Shown here: in pieces, positions 48,039 to 59,900 of the stretch
Layout: every line of letters begins with the position of its first letter
Position numbering within the stretch: the first letter of the stretch is position 1
Origin: Aptenodytes patagonicus
Taxonomy: Eukaryota > Chordata > Aves > Sphenisciformes > Spheniscidae
Reading direction: 5' to 3'
DNA: 64,000 bases
NCBI RefSeq assembly: GCF_965638725.1
Contig: NC_134950.1
Coordinates: 28,148,932-28,212,931, forward strand
Translations under genes and position numbers: made by a program
Notes under the pieces: generated by a model
Database searches by the model: none
What the model was told of the DNA's origin: nothing
Seen by the model: the letters and a program-made list of their open reading frames with translations, nothing else

Positions 48039-49668
48039 AAGTACACTGTCAAGTGCAAAGAAAGGAAACTGATCTAAAGCAGAATTGTAAGATGATGGAT
48101 TGAACTCTCTTGCTGTATAGAACCACACAATTTTTAGATCTCCTTTACAGTTCTGTTGAAATGTAAATAATTTTCAGATTTGTATGTCAGTAGCTGGAAA
48201 TACATTTTTCCCTTACCTCCACCTGCTTTTCCCAGCCTGTTAGAATAAAACAGATCACAGAGCAGCTAGGAAAAAAAAAGTCTCATCCAAAAAGAATGAG
48301 AGTGGGACGGTTTGCTTTTAGCTAGGAAAATAGGTTAGCGCTGGAAGTTACTAGGGTGGCCCTGTAAATATTTCTGTATACTACCAGCAAATCCAGAATA
48401 AGGACAAATCCGGGTTAGATTTGCCTTGAGTAACGTATATATGTACTCTGTATCGGTTTGTCAATGACATATATTTGTCCACACATGTATGTACATATGA
48501 ATACGCTGACATTTAATACATGTTCTTAAAAATGCTGTATATTTAAAAATAATAAATACTGGTTTATGCCACCTGCATTTTAGTTTCTTTTAGAACTTTA
48601 TAAAATTACAGCAAAGAAAAAAAAATCGTCTTTTTTACCATAACAAGACACTGTAATTAGATGTTCAGACATATGGCCCAATCCATCCTTCAAGCAGGCT
48701 GAGCTCTCCAGCTTTTTGGGGGACTACAGGCTTAAATCTTTCAGAAAAAAGGTAGCAGAGGCTCCTTCCCTCCAGCGCAACGATCCCCAGTCAAAGGGGA
48801 TACATCCAGTGAGGTCCCTCTAGTGACTACTGTTTTTAGTCCAGACTTCTGCCATATCTTTAGCAGTAATCTGAAAGAGGATATAGACTAAATACCCACG
48901 ACCAAATAAATAAATACCTCAGGTGACCAAATGTGAAGCGCTAGGTGATGATGAAGGTAGGTTGATTGAAGTGATCTTATGATATGCTAGCTTCCTTTGA
49001 ACAACACATATCTTAATGCAGTTGAACTCAAAGTTATGCAGGAATGGAGATTTTAGGGCACACTAAGTATGAGGGAGTACCTTTTAGAGAATAGAGGTAC
49101 GATAAATGCTGGGGAGGTCACGCTGCACAGCCAGCTAAAGATGAGTTTCCTCTGCTACCGTGCAACCGAGAACAAATGAAAGCTATTAAGAGCGCTTCCC
49201 TTGCTAGCAGCAGGCCACAGGCTCAATGCCAACTTCACAAGGCCCCACTCCTGGCCTGCGGGGCTTGTTATCAACCTGTGGCGAGAGCTGCCCTGTGAAC
49301 TGGAGCTGTGTGCCAGGCAGCTACTATGAACTGGAGTTTAACGTGGGATAACAGCAAAGGCCTTGAAAATATCGTTGAAAACAGAGGACCCAATATTATA
49401 AACAACTAACTGATGGCCAATTACTGGTTGAAAAAAACACAACATCGCAAGTTATGAAGACAACTGCTTTGAGCATGCTGAAGGAAAGCAGCAGCTGAGC
49501 AAGAGAAAAACAACCAAGCAACAGGAGGAGACGTTTGCTGAGACCTGAGAAAGTAACGCTGTCTGGTATCAGAAGGTATGCGTGTGGCTTAGGGGGTGGA
49601 GGCCAAAGACTGCTGGCTGTCTGGAAAGCATCTTATAAAAGGAAAACAATTCTGAATTTGGGGAGACA
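48039..49668. other. Non-coding stretch
   Basis: No gene recognised. From about 49250 the composition changes to a moderately GC-rich block with short direct repeats (AACTGGAG at about 49299 and 49330) and a TATAAAAGG at 49634-49642, which resembles LTR sequence. No TG…CA ends with target duplications were found. Confidence 0.35.
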
Positions 49669-49714
49669 GTCATCATGGGGATCTGCAGTCATGATGGGGA
49701 TCTGTAGTCATGAC
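49669..49714 (+). repeat. 19-bp tandem repeat, 2.4 copies
   Basis: GTCATCATGGGGATCTGCA is followed directly by GTCATGATGGGGATCTGTA and then GTCATGAC. The first two units differ at two positions. Confidence 0.8.
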
Positions 49715-50139
49715 GTCCGTGTGGGATTGCTAGGGCTGCAAGCGTGCTACCTGCTCTCCCTGCCTGCGCCAAGGGCCCCAACACTCCCTCCTGTGCTGCC
49801 TGCTCCAGGGGCCCTGCCTCTTCCTGCCTGCTTGCCCCAGGATCCCTGGCTCCTCAGGGACGTCTTGACCTGCCAGCTCATCAGGACTATGTATATCAGG
49901 ATCATGTACATGTGTTTTTTGCCCCACAAGTTCTGTGTGGTTTTCCTCTCTGATGCTCTTATAACAAAACCTTACTGCATGTAAGCTCAGCTTGGCTAAT
50001 TATGATTCCTGGGTAAAAAGGCTGGTTTAACAGATAAGGTCATAACGAAATATAATGCTTAGAAGCTGAAATGAAAAAAAAGAGAGAACTGAAATCTGAG
50101 GTAACTAACTGTGAAGCACTTTATCTAGGATGCAATAGG
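49715..50139. other. Moderately GC-rich non-coding block
   Basis: Continuation of the possible LTR-like block. The open frames across it on both strands overlap and have no recognisable homology. Confidence 0.35.
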
Positions 50140-50310
50140 TTCAGTCACACAAGTCTTTAAATCAAGACTGAAAGCCTTCCTATGGCTATGCGTTAGCTCA
50201 GCTGTAAGTTATAGGCTCCATGCAAGCAACATTTACTGACATTCTCTCAGAATTCAAAGAAGTCCGACTGGATTACCGTAACGGCCTCTTCTGGTATTAC
50301 AATTTATGAC
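50140..50310 (+). mobile_element. Ancient LINE (CR1-type) 3' fragment
   Basis: The end of the segment, ACTGGATTACCGTAACGGCC followed by TCTTCTGGTATTACAATTTATGA, has the form of an old amniote CR1/L2-type terminus (…CATGGTCCCTTCTGGCCTTAAAATCTATGA). Substitutions are many, so this predates the other CR1 copies. Confidence 0.5.
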
Positions 50311-52430
50311 TTCATTCATCTGTTTTGTAGAAACTTGAACCTCCCATTGAAATCAATGATAGCTGTAAGATGCTCTGTACTAAGCACAGTCTGTGTCTTA
50401 CACACTGTGAAAATTGAAACCTTCAGAATTAAGGAGCACTTTTGAAATGTGACTGAATTATTGTCGAGTTCGTCACCTATGTAAATGACTGAGGGTTACC
50501 TTTGATAACAGCTGACTTGGACAGTGAATTAACCAGCTGTTGTGTTCTCTGTTTCGTATTTATTTTCTGAGGAGGAAAGCATGCATGGCTATTTAAAGTA
50601 TTGCACTTCGATCTTTCTCGTATCTTTCTTCCAGTGGTTTCCTGGTGTTTAGTAAGCATGCTGAAAATCAGGAAGGTCGTTTGTTCATTGGTATTTTATA
50701 AGTAAGGTGGGGCAGGACCCCTGGTACTTCTGTCACTCTCTAAAAATCTTGATGTTGTTTCTTTGGTTGCAAAACTAATAAGCTAAGGCTGTCTAGCAGA
50801 CAGTTTTCATGACAGCAGTAAAGAATATACAAATCTTACTCCAGCTAAATGATACAAAATGCTGGTCAAGCATGGAAGCTGTCTTAACTACTTTTAGGTA
50901 AGTGTGCATCTCATTTCCCTCCATTATCTCCAAAATGTTTCTTGCTGAGCATTAAAGTGAATTATAGACCGGTTGTAGCCATACACAGAACTCTTTAAAA
51001 GTGGCTCTGTTGTTTCACTGAGGTTTGTTGAGAGTTTTCTGATTTACGTACTACATGACCAGTCAATCTGGGTCACTAGGTCCCAGATATTGAAGCAAAA
51101 GTAGCTAAACTTTCCTTTACTCTGTGACATAAAATTGGCTGGTATTAAGATGTGCAATTATTCTACATGAATTAAGGAGTAGACATGATCTTGCAATGAA
51201 GCCTCCACAGCACATGAGGATCAATATGGCACATTCTGTTTGGCACCTAAAATCTACTAGCGTGGTATATGTGCTATATATTGTTGTCTGAAAGTTCAGG
51301 TATATCTGTAAGTGAACTAGCCGAGCTTTCCCTGTTGCTAGTTTATGTTTGCGGAAAACAGTGCTAACAGATTTTCGTAGCAAGACATCTGCAGCTAAAA
51401 CCCCTCATCTGTGAAACTGTTTTCTAATAATTTTTCAACACAAATCTGACAAGTGTCAGGACCTAATGCAAATCAAATCACTTAATAAAATCTGTAATGA
51501 GTACATTTATCAGTTAAACAAAATAGTGGGGTTTATTTCTGGATTTGACATTTGAGAGCTCACAAAGCCCAGTGTATTTACCTTTTCTATTTGTAGCACT
51601 AGAAGGTGTAAAAAGAATCACAGTTCTGTCTTAACGCAAACAGATTCAGGGTCACTCATTATTCACAGTTATCTTACAAACGCTGGGATGCAGAGAAACT
51701 GGCTGTTACCTGGAGATGTCCTTGATTTCTATGAAGACTGCTATTGAGCATTGTGTCTGTTAGTGGTAGCACAATTTTGCCACCCTCTGCGGATGTATTG
51801 TGAGCTTTGCAGTGTTTTGCTTTCTTAAATCTCAGCAGTTGGAATGGACAGGCTTCATGAAAACCCACGAGTCTGGATTTTTAGGCAGTTTTCTTGGATA
51901 TACGACTGAGACGTGACGTATGTTTGCAAGAGGTGACTTGAATGCATCCTAAATGCTCAGAAACTGAGCAAAAAGAAGCAGCCCAGCTCCAGCTCTTTAC
52001 ACTGCTTTTCAGTAGAAAAATTTTTAAAAATTGGACACTTGGGATTTCCAGTACGTAAGCAGAGTCACTTAATGCATTCAGCAGAGACTGTCAGTCAGGT
52101 TTCACAGGGTTAGCACTGAATGTCATCACATTTTGGTGGTGTAGTCTTGGCAAGAATCTTGGCCAATAATCCACGCTCTGCTAAACCCCTTGAAGCTGCT
52201 GTCATTTTCACTATGGTCTTTATTTACTGTGGAGTTGCCAACTATAGCTCGTGTTACTGCTATAAAGCAATGAAAGCAAGTGTCGCATGTAAGCAGATTT
52301 TTTTTGCCAGGTAATCTTCCCAGATCTCATGATAATGAAAGAGAAGAAGAGGGACCCTAGGTACTGCTTAAACTGCTAAAAATTATAACTGGACAGTTAC
52401 TATAATCTCTGAGACTCTCAAAGTAGCATT
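50311..52430. other. Non-coding stretch
   Basis: No gene, RNA or repeat family recognised. All open frames here are below 105 codons and without homology. Confidence 0.4.
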
Positions 52431-53157
52431 CATAGAATCATAGAATCATAGAATCATTAAGGTTGGAAAAGACCTCTAAGATCATCGAGTCCAACCATCG
52501 ACCCAACACCACCATGCCCACTAAACCATGTCCCTAAGCGCCTTATCTACTCATCTTTTAAATACTTCCAGGGATGGGGACTCCACCACTTCCCTGGGCA
52601 GCCTGTTCCAATGTTTCACCACTCTTTCAGTAAAGAAATTTTTCCTCACGTCCAATCTAAACCTCCCCTGGTGCAACTTGAGGCCATTTCCTCTCGTCCT
52701 ATCGCTAGTTACTTGGGAGAAGAGACCAACACCCACCTCGCTACAACCTCCTTTCAGGGAGTTGCAGAGAGCGATGAGGTCTCCCCTCAGCCTCCTTCTC
52801 TCCAGGCTAAACAACCCCATCTCCCTCAGCCGCTCCTCATAAGGCTTCTTCTCCAGACCCCTCACCAGCCTCGTTGCCCTTCTCTGGACACGCTCTAACA
52901 CCTCAACGTCCTTCTTGTAGTGAGGGGCCCAAAACTGAACACAGTATTCGAGGTGCGGCCTCACCAGTGCCGAGTACAGGGGCACGATCACTTCCCTACT
53001 CCTACTGGCCACACTATTTCTGATACAGGCCAGGATGCCATTGGCCTTCTTGGCCGCCTGGGCACACTGCCGGCTCATGTTCAGCCAGCTGTCGACCAGC
53101 ACCCCCAGGTCCTTTTCCGACAGGCAGCTTTCCAGCCACTCTTCCCCAAGCCTGTAG
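52431..53157 (-). mobile_element. CR1 3' fragment, minus orientation
   Basis: It starts on plus with repeated TCATAGAA units (the reversed tail) and is near-identical to the reversed 3' part of the CR1 at 55.2 kb. The minus strand is open over ORF2 C-terminal sequence for 183 codons (52551-53102), including [15 protein letters not shown] and [13 protein letters not shown]. It is truncated abruptly at 53157 within CCTGTAG. Confidence 0.93.
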
Positions 53158-53689
53158 TAAGCATTCCAGCTAAAATTGCATTTTACTTGTACATAGACTT
53201 CAAGACAAATATATGACTAAAAATTTGTACTGTGATTCATGCAATATAATTTCTTACATCAATAAAATACAATTACACCTTAGTCCAGACCATTGCTGTC
53301 CAGCATACAGACCACTGGTTAATTCTCTCCATCATTGTCACAACTCAACCAAAAATATTTGTCTGTGTCAGACAAACTGCTGATGTACTTAAGCAGAGAA
53401 CCTACACATGCATGCACACTCAACAGCAATGGGGGGCTCATAGGGGGTTTCAAGAGTAAACCTGCTGGGTGACAATCCTAAATGCTGGTGGTTTGTGAAT
53501 AGTTTCAAATCCCACCTAGTGTACAGACCCCCATATGTTTAGATCTGTAAGTAGGACCTTCATCTGCAATGCCAGGCAAAGAACTCGTAGCTAGGAGTAA
53601 GTTTTTGCCCTACTAATTTAATGTTTGAGCACAAGAATGAAGAAGCCACCAAAACAGATCCTTAATTAGATATGATATCAGAAACACCT
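53158..53689. other. Non-coding spacer between CR1 and LTR
   Basis: No element recognised. Confidence 0.4.
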
Positions 53690-54248
53690 TGTCGTGGTTT
53701 AACCTCAGCTGGCAACTGAGCACCACACAGCTGCTCGCTCACTTTCCCCACCCCCGGTGGGATGGGGGAGAGAATCAGAAGAGTAAAAGTGAGAAAAACT
53801 GTGAGTTGAGATAAAAACAGTTTAATAATTAAAATAAAATAATAGTAATAATAATAATAATGAAAAAAGAATATACAAAGCAAGTGATGCACAATGCAAT
53901 TGCTCACCACCCACCGACCGATGCCCAGCCAGTCCCCGAGCAGCGGCCCCCCCGGCCAGCTTTTCCCACTTTATGTACTGAGCATGATGTCACATGGTAT
54001 GGAATGTCCCTTTGGCCAGTTTGGGTCAGCTGTCCTGGCTGTGCCCCCTCCCAGCTTCTCGTGCACCTCCAGCCTTCTCAGTTGGCAGAGCATGGGAAGC
54101 TGAAAAGTCCTGGACTAGTGTAAGCATTACCTAGCAACAACTAAAATATCAGTGTGTTATCAACTTTGTTCTCATCTTAAATCCAAAACACAGCACTGTA
54201 CCAGCTACTAGGAAGAAAACTAACTCTATCCCTGCCAAAACCAGGACA
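53690..54248 (-). mobile_element. Solo ERV LTR, 559 bp, minus orientation
   Basis: It is flanked by the exact 5-bp duplication CACCT (53685-53689 and 54249-54253). On the minus strand it starts TGTCCTGGTTTTGGCAGGG and ends CACGACA. It is the same family as the LTR at 1346-1937: shared start, a shared central block and a shared AGTTGCC…GAGGTTAAACCACGACA end. A CATAAAG TATA-like box lies near 53970 and ATTAAA at 53821-53826. An (AAT)n-rich microsatellite (about 53832-53865) lies just beyond that polyadenylation signal in the plus direction. Confidence 0.88.
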
Positions 54249-54253
54249 CACCT

Positions 54254-54800
54254 TTAGTATGGACATGGCAGATAGTACGTTTACCAGAAAATTTTTATTG
54301 TCAGATTCATTTTTTTCCATGTTGCTTGTCAGCATGCGCGACTGCGGCAGCAGCCCTGGTGCTGCTCCAGCTGGGTACGACTGATCCCGCAGGCTGGTGG
54401 AGCACAGTCTGGCCAGGACTGAAGCACCAAGCAAGACCCATACTCTAATCCCAACACTGGGCTGCTGTTACACTCCACAGGGCTGAGTACTGGCGCCTAC
54501 TTCTAGTGCTCTCATCTGCTGGGTACCCAGGGAGAGAAGAAAGGAATCTGCCTAACTTAAATGCCCTAAGGACAAGGAAAAGACAAGCAGAAGATTCAGA
54601 AAAGGAGTCTGGAGACCCAAACACAGGAAAGGAAAAGGGAAACCTCTGACTGAGAGCTGCGAAAGGAACGTTGGCCTAGAGACATGATGGTTGGAGAGAG
54701 CCCATGGCTGTGACAAGGAAGGAAGGTGTGGAGCTAGTACAGAAAACGGAAGAGGGAATTGGAGGAGGCGTGTTTGACAAAGGGAGGGGAATTTAGGGGA
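54254..54800. other. Unidentified sequence between LTR and CR1
   Basis: Purine-rich on the plus strand (AGGAAAGGAAAAGGGAAACC-type stretches). No frame or repeat family I recognise. It may be part of an older element interrupted by the neighbouring CR1 insertions. Confidence 0.35.
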
Positions 54801-55094
54801 CAGACTTTTTAGCAGGGCCTGTTGCGATAAGACAAGGGGTAAAGGTTTGAAACTAAAACAGGGTAGATTCAGACTAGATATAAGGAAGAAATTTTTTACG
54901 AGTGTGGTGAAACACTGGAACCGGTTGCCCAGAGAGGCTGTAGATGCCCCATCCCTGGAAACATTCAAGGTCAGGTTGGACGGGGCTCTGAGCAACCTGA
55001 TTTGGTTGAAGATGTCCCTGCTCATTGCAGGTGGGGTTGGACTAGATGATCTCTAAAGATCCCTTCCAACCCAAACCATTCTATGATTCTATGA
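54801..55094 (+). mobile_element. CR1 3' fragment of a different subfamily
   Basis: The order is GACTTTTTAGCAGGGCC, AAGACAAGGGGTAAAGG, AACACTGGAACCGGTTGCCC, TGGACTAGATGATCTC and an ATTCTATGATTCTATGA tail. This is CR1 3' ORF2 plus terminus, but the wording differs throughout from the copies at 27.5, 44.7, 52.4 and 55.2 kb. The broad divergence marks a distinct subfamily or an older copy. Confidence 0.9.
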
Positions 55095-55201
55095 ATTTTA
55101 AAATAGGGGATGAACAACGGGACTAGGACTAGTCAGAGAAGACGACAGGGAATCACTGTTCCCTATCACAGATAGATGGAGTTGGGAGATAGCTCTGGCA
55201 A
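55095..55201. other. Spacer between two tail-to-tail CR1 copies
   Basis: A 107-bp unique-looking spacer separates the plus-strand CR1 tail from the minus-strand CR1 tail. Confidence 0.5.
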
Positions 55202-56983
55202 GAATCATAGAATCATAGAATCATAGAATCATTGAGGTTGGAAAAGACCTCTAAGATCATCGAGTCCAACCGTCAACCCAACACCACCATGCCCACTAAA
55301 CCATGTCCCTAAGCGCCTCATCTACACGTCTTTTAAATACCTCCAGGGATGGGGACTCCACCACTTCCCTGGGCAGCCTGGTCCAATGTTTCACCACTCT
55401 TTCAGTAAAGAAATTTTTCCTCATGTCCAATCTAAACCTCCCCTGGTGCAACTTGAGGCCATTTCCTCTCGTCCTATCGCTAGTTACTTGGGAGAAGAGA
55501 CCAACACCCACCTCGCTACAACCTCCTCTCAGGTAGTTGTAGAGAGCGATGAGGTCTCCCCTCAGCCTCCTTCTCTCCAGGCTAAACAGTCCCAGTTCCC
55601 TCAGCCGCTCCTCATAAGACTTGTTCTCCAGACCCCTCACCAGCCTCGTTGCCCTTCTCTGGACACGCTCCAGCACCTCGACGTCCTTCTTGTAGTGAGG
55701 GGCCCAAAACTGAACACAGTATTCGAGGTGCGGCCTCACCAGTGCCGAGTACAGGGGCACGATCACTTCCCTACTCCTACTGGCCACACTATTTCTGATA
55801 CAGGCCAGGATGCCATTGGCCTTCTTGGCCGCCTGGGCACACTGCTGGCTCATGTTCAGCCGGCTGTCGACCAACACCCCCAGGTCCTTCTCTGCTGGGC
55901 AGCTTTCCAGCCACTCTTCCCCAAGCCTGTAGCGCTGCATGGGGTTGTTGTGGCCGAAGTGCAGGACCCGGCACTTGTCCTTGTTGAACCTCATACAGTT
56001 GGCCTGGGCCCATCCATCCAGCCTGTCCAGGTCCCTCTGCAGGGCCTTCCTACCCTCGAGCAGATCAACACTCCCACCCAACTTGGTGTCGTCTGCAAAC
56101 TTACTGAGCGTGCACTCAATCCCCTCATCCAGATCATCAATAAAGATATTAAACAAGACCGGCCCCAGTACTGAGCCCTGGGGAACACCGCTCGTGACCG
56201 GCCACCAACTGGATGTAACTCCATTCACCACAACTCTCTGGGCCCGGCCATCCAGCCAGTTTTTGACCCAGCGCAGAGTACACCTGTCTAAGCCGTGAGC
56301 CGCCAGCTTCTCGAGGAGAATGCTGTGGGAGACAGTGTCAAAGGCCTTGCTGAAGTCCAGGTAGACCACATCCACAGCCTTTCCCTCATCCACTAGGCGG
56401 GTCACCTGGTCATAGAAGGAGATCAGGTTGGTCAAGCAGGACCTGCCTTTCATGAACCCGTGCTGGCTAGGCCGGATCCCCTGGTTGTCCCACTCATGCC
56501 TTGTGAGCGCCCTCAAGATGAGCCGCTCCATAATCTTCCCCGGCACCGAGGTCAGGCTGACAGGCCTGTAGTTCCCCGGATCCTCCTTCCGGCCCTTCTT
56601 GTAGATGGACGTCACATTGGCAAGCCTCCAGTCTTCCGGGACCTCCCCTGTTAACCAGGACTGCTGATAAATGATGGAGAGTGGCTTGGCGAGCTCCTCC
56701 GCCAGCTCCCTCAGCACTCTCGGGTGGATCCCATCCGGCCCCATAGACTTGTGAGCGTCCAGGTGGCGTAGCAGGTCATTGACTGCTTCCTCCTGGATTA
56801 CGGGGGGTTCATCCTGCTCGCCGTCCCCGTCTTCCAGCTCGGGGGGCCGAGTACCCTGAGGATAACTGGTCTGCCTGTTAAAGACTGAGGCAAAGAAGGC
56901 ATTGAGTACCTCAGCCTTTTCCTCATCCTCAGTGACAATGTTCCCCCCCGCATCCAATAAAGGATGGAGATTCTCCTTGGCTC
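55202..56983 (-). mobile_element. CR1 retrotransposon, 5'-truncated, minus orientation
   Basis: The plus-strand end is four reversed tail repeats (ATCATAGA units). The element then runs through the 3' UTR and ORF2 to a truncation point near 56983, where identity with the 27.5-30.1 kb copy stops (GAGCCAAGG). It lacks the endonuclease domain and everything 5' of it. It is the best-preserved CR1 here. Confidence 0.95.
55296..56957 (-). CDS. CR1 ORF2 C-terminal part: reverse transcriptase, unbroken frame
   Basis: A 553-codon open frame starts at a methionine internal to ORF2. In order it carries [18 protein letters not shown], the RT fingers block [24 protein letters not shown], motif [13 protein letters not shown], motif [12 protein letters not shown], motif [10 protein letters not shown] (the catalytic FADD), and a C-terminal domain ending [11 protein letters not shown]. 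No stop or frameshift interrupts it. The native frame would begin further upstream with the endonuclease, which is missing, so this is not an autonomous element. It is likely untranscribed. CR1 RT normally acts in cis on its own RNA. The 27.5-30.1 kb copy has the same sequence but a broken motif A. Confidence 0.9.
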   Translation of the reverse strand: MDAGGNIVTEDEEKAEVLNAFFASVFNRQTSYPQGTRPPELEDGDGEQDEPPVIQEEAVNDLLRHLDAHKSMGPDGIHPRVLRELAEELAKPLSIIYQQSWLTGEVPEDWRLANVTSIYKKGRKEDPGNYRPVSLTSVPGKIMERLILRALTRHEWDNQGIRPSQHGFMKGRSCLTNLISFYDQVTRLVDEGKAVDVVYLDFSKAFDTVSHSILLEKLAAHGLDRCTLRWVKNWLDGRAQRVVVNGVTSSWWPVTSGVPQGSVLGPVLFNIFIDDLDEGIECTLSKFADDTKLGGSVDLLEGRKALQRDLDRLDGWAQANCMRFNKDKCRVLHFGHNNPMQRYRLGEEWLESCPAEKDLGVLVDSRLNMSQQCAQAAKKANGILACIRNSVASRSREVIVPLYSALVRPHLEYCVQFWAPHYKKDVEVLERVQRRATRLVRGLENKSYEERLRELGLFSLERRRLRGDLIALYNYLRGGCSEVGVGLFSQVTSDRTRGNGLKLHQGRFRLDMRKNFFTERVVKHWTRLPREVVESPSLEVFKRRVDEALRDMV

Positions 56984-59900
56984 AAAGAAGCAAGGCTGCA
57001 AGAGAAAATTGGGATAAGCTGAGTGAGAAGCCAGGGAGAATCAAGGAATCGTGCATGTGGAGGACAAAAGCAAGAGGTAAAACAGGGTAAGGACCTGGAG
57101 TGGAAAAACATGAGTACTGGGTCAAGGAAATGGTTAAAAGAGATTAACAAAATAGACAAACTCCAAAACTCTGCAGTGCAGTCCCAAAGCGAGTGGGCCA
57201 CACAAATATTCTGATCGACATGCAGAGACATTGCTGCACACACTCCAAAGAAAACTATCATACTATGTTCAACATGTGCAAACGAAGAGCTGATTAAGTA
57301 GTTGATGAGTTTGGCAACAGACTTTTGCTTGCTCTTGCAGCGTGTTGGAGTGAACACCCTCTACATGGAATGATTTATGACTGAACTGTGGAGAGGGATG
57401 AGATGGAGTTAGACAACAAATGATTAGACAACGAGCACAACTGAATTATTTGAAAAGGTGCAGAACATATGGAGGATACAGCACTTGATAAATGAAGAGA
57501 ATAGGTCAAAGGACTCATAAAGCTGCACATTATAATTATGGGGCTGTGAGTACAAAAGCACTACTTCAAACGTTTCAAACCAGTGTTGGTACTTATCATC
57601 AGCCGTCTTTCAATCCTTCTCTCAAACTACTTCATAAAGTTTTATATCTAGATTTATAAAACCTATTAATAAGCACCTGCCAGAGCTCTCTATACCTTTG
57701 CTGTGTATCATGCGGGAGAAAAAAGAAAACCCAGCAGTTTCCTCAAAACCAAAGCAATAAATAAACAAAGCTGATGTGTATTTCCATTCATCTTATTAAA
57801 CATTTCCAAAAAATCCTTTTCCATACTTATAAGAAAGTGATACTTAAAGAAACAAATGACATTATTCCTTCTTGGTTTTGGGGGGGGGGGGGCTGAGGAG
57901 GAGGAAAGCTGCTTTTAGGGGTTGAATCTGTGGCAGAACTGAATTTTCCATGTCCTTGGAAATCCTAAATCAGTGCCTTTGAACTCCAAACTCCTGAACT
58001 TCTAATAGCATGCTCTCAAAAATATGTTGGAGAATTGTATTCATTCTTGCTTTGCCATCTGTTCTAGTAATGTGCCCAGAGATGATGCCATGTCTGATCG
58101 CTGTTAGATGCTAAGGACATACCGGAGAACAGATATTATAAATTTCTTACATAAGGTTATTGGGGTTTTTTGTGATCTGTAATAGATAGCATACTAGAGA
58201 CCTCAAATGATATAGCAAGTCATCTGGGAGGGGTTATGGAAGGAAGGCAGAGCTGGAATTGCAATAGCTGCCTGCAGGAAATAAGGGAAGTGGAAGCTCT
58301 CCATACTGTTGTATGCACATTAAATAGGAGCACGATGCAAGGTCTTCCAGCTCTACAGGGAGAGAGCAAAGTATTATAACTTAAGTGAGGAACCTGATAG
58401 CAAGATCACAAGAAAATTGTGTTATTCACTCCCAAAGCTGATGCACATCAAAATAGCTTTTGCAGAGATACACTGGAGCAACTAAGTGGTTTTTTTTCCC
58501 CAGATAAAAAGATCACAGGAATCATGTTCCATGCATTATGTGCTGAGTAACCATGTGCAAAGACTCCATATTTATTAGCTCTTCATTAGGAGAACTACTT
58601 ATAAAGGTGCTGCAATGGCATTAAGTACACTTATTTCATTGCACCTTTTTCAATTGTATGGACCTTGAAACTTGTTTGTAGTACCGGTAAAGGGCTTTTT
58701 TCTATACAGTTGTTACCTTAATTGCACCATTTTGCATTCTTTCTCCTTGTTTTACATCCTGCATCTTTTCCCAACAATCTTAAGATTGGTCAATCGATAA
58801 GGATAAGTAGCTCCTCGCTCTGTTTTGACCTTTCCCAGGAGGATATTGGGTTTTCTATCAAAAAGCTGTAAATCACTCTTCTGCTGAAGATCACAATACT
58901 ATTGGCATGCTTCCCACATCTTTTCCATCAATGGCAGAAGAATGTATGTTTCCACTTTTCCATTTTCAATCTGTACTGATAAGACCTAGATACAGACAAA
59001 AAAACAAATATTTCTGTTATTTTTATTCTTAGAGTGGGAAATTCTGCTTTCTAGCAGCTGGAGTCCCTCCAGGCTTCTAATTTGTCTGGTTTCTCATTAC
59101 TACTATGTTTTGCAGTCAATTACAGTTTCCTCTTTATTGGTGGCTGTGATTAGACTAGCTGTTGCCACCCTTGCATCACATTCTGAGAGACACACAGTAG
59201 GACTCCATATCTGTAAAACTAAATTCTTTCTTTATTAAAAGAATCAGTTAAAGAGGTTCTGCAGGTGCAGCTAATATTTAGATGCAAACAGTTTAATTTC
59301 TGGGTATCTACAGTAAACTCATCCCCCCTCAACTTCTTTTCTTTCCCATCCAGTTATGTGGAGGTTTCCTAACTCACAGAAGTCTCGCAGAACCCTGAGC
59401 CATAGCGGAGCCAAGCTCGAGGCACCCGACAATCTTGAAGAATTTCATTCAATCATATTTCCAACATCTCCACATTCTTTCAGCAGCAACATCTCTTTTG
59501 GCAGCTCCCAGTAGTAAAGCTTATCTTGGAGACAGGCCATCACCAGCATTATCACTCCCCCAGTCTGATTTCAAATGTTTACTTCCGAAGTGCTGGTGAT
59601 TCAAAGATCACCAGTTAAATATGACTAGTCTTGATCGCATTTGAGCACTATGTTAACAAATGCAGTTAAGTTTAAAAAGCAGCACCATGCCACACAATCC
59701 ATATCTATGTGGAACAGTCTTTGCAATACGATTTGCAATATTGTCATGAATCATCAGCAAAACTGCTACTTACCTGAACCAGAGATCGATGCTCACATAA
59801 AAACAGTTAAAGTAACAGCCCTTGTTACTCTTTTTTATTCTCCTGGACAAATCATGGAATTCTTCATGTTAATCACTTCATCCACTCCTGAAATGGAGCA

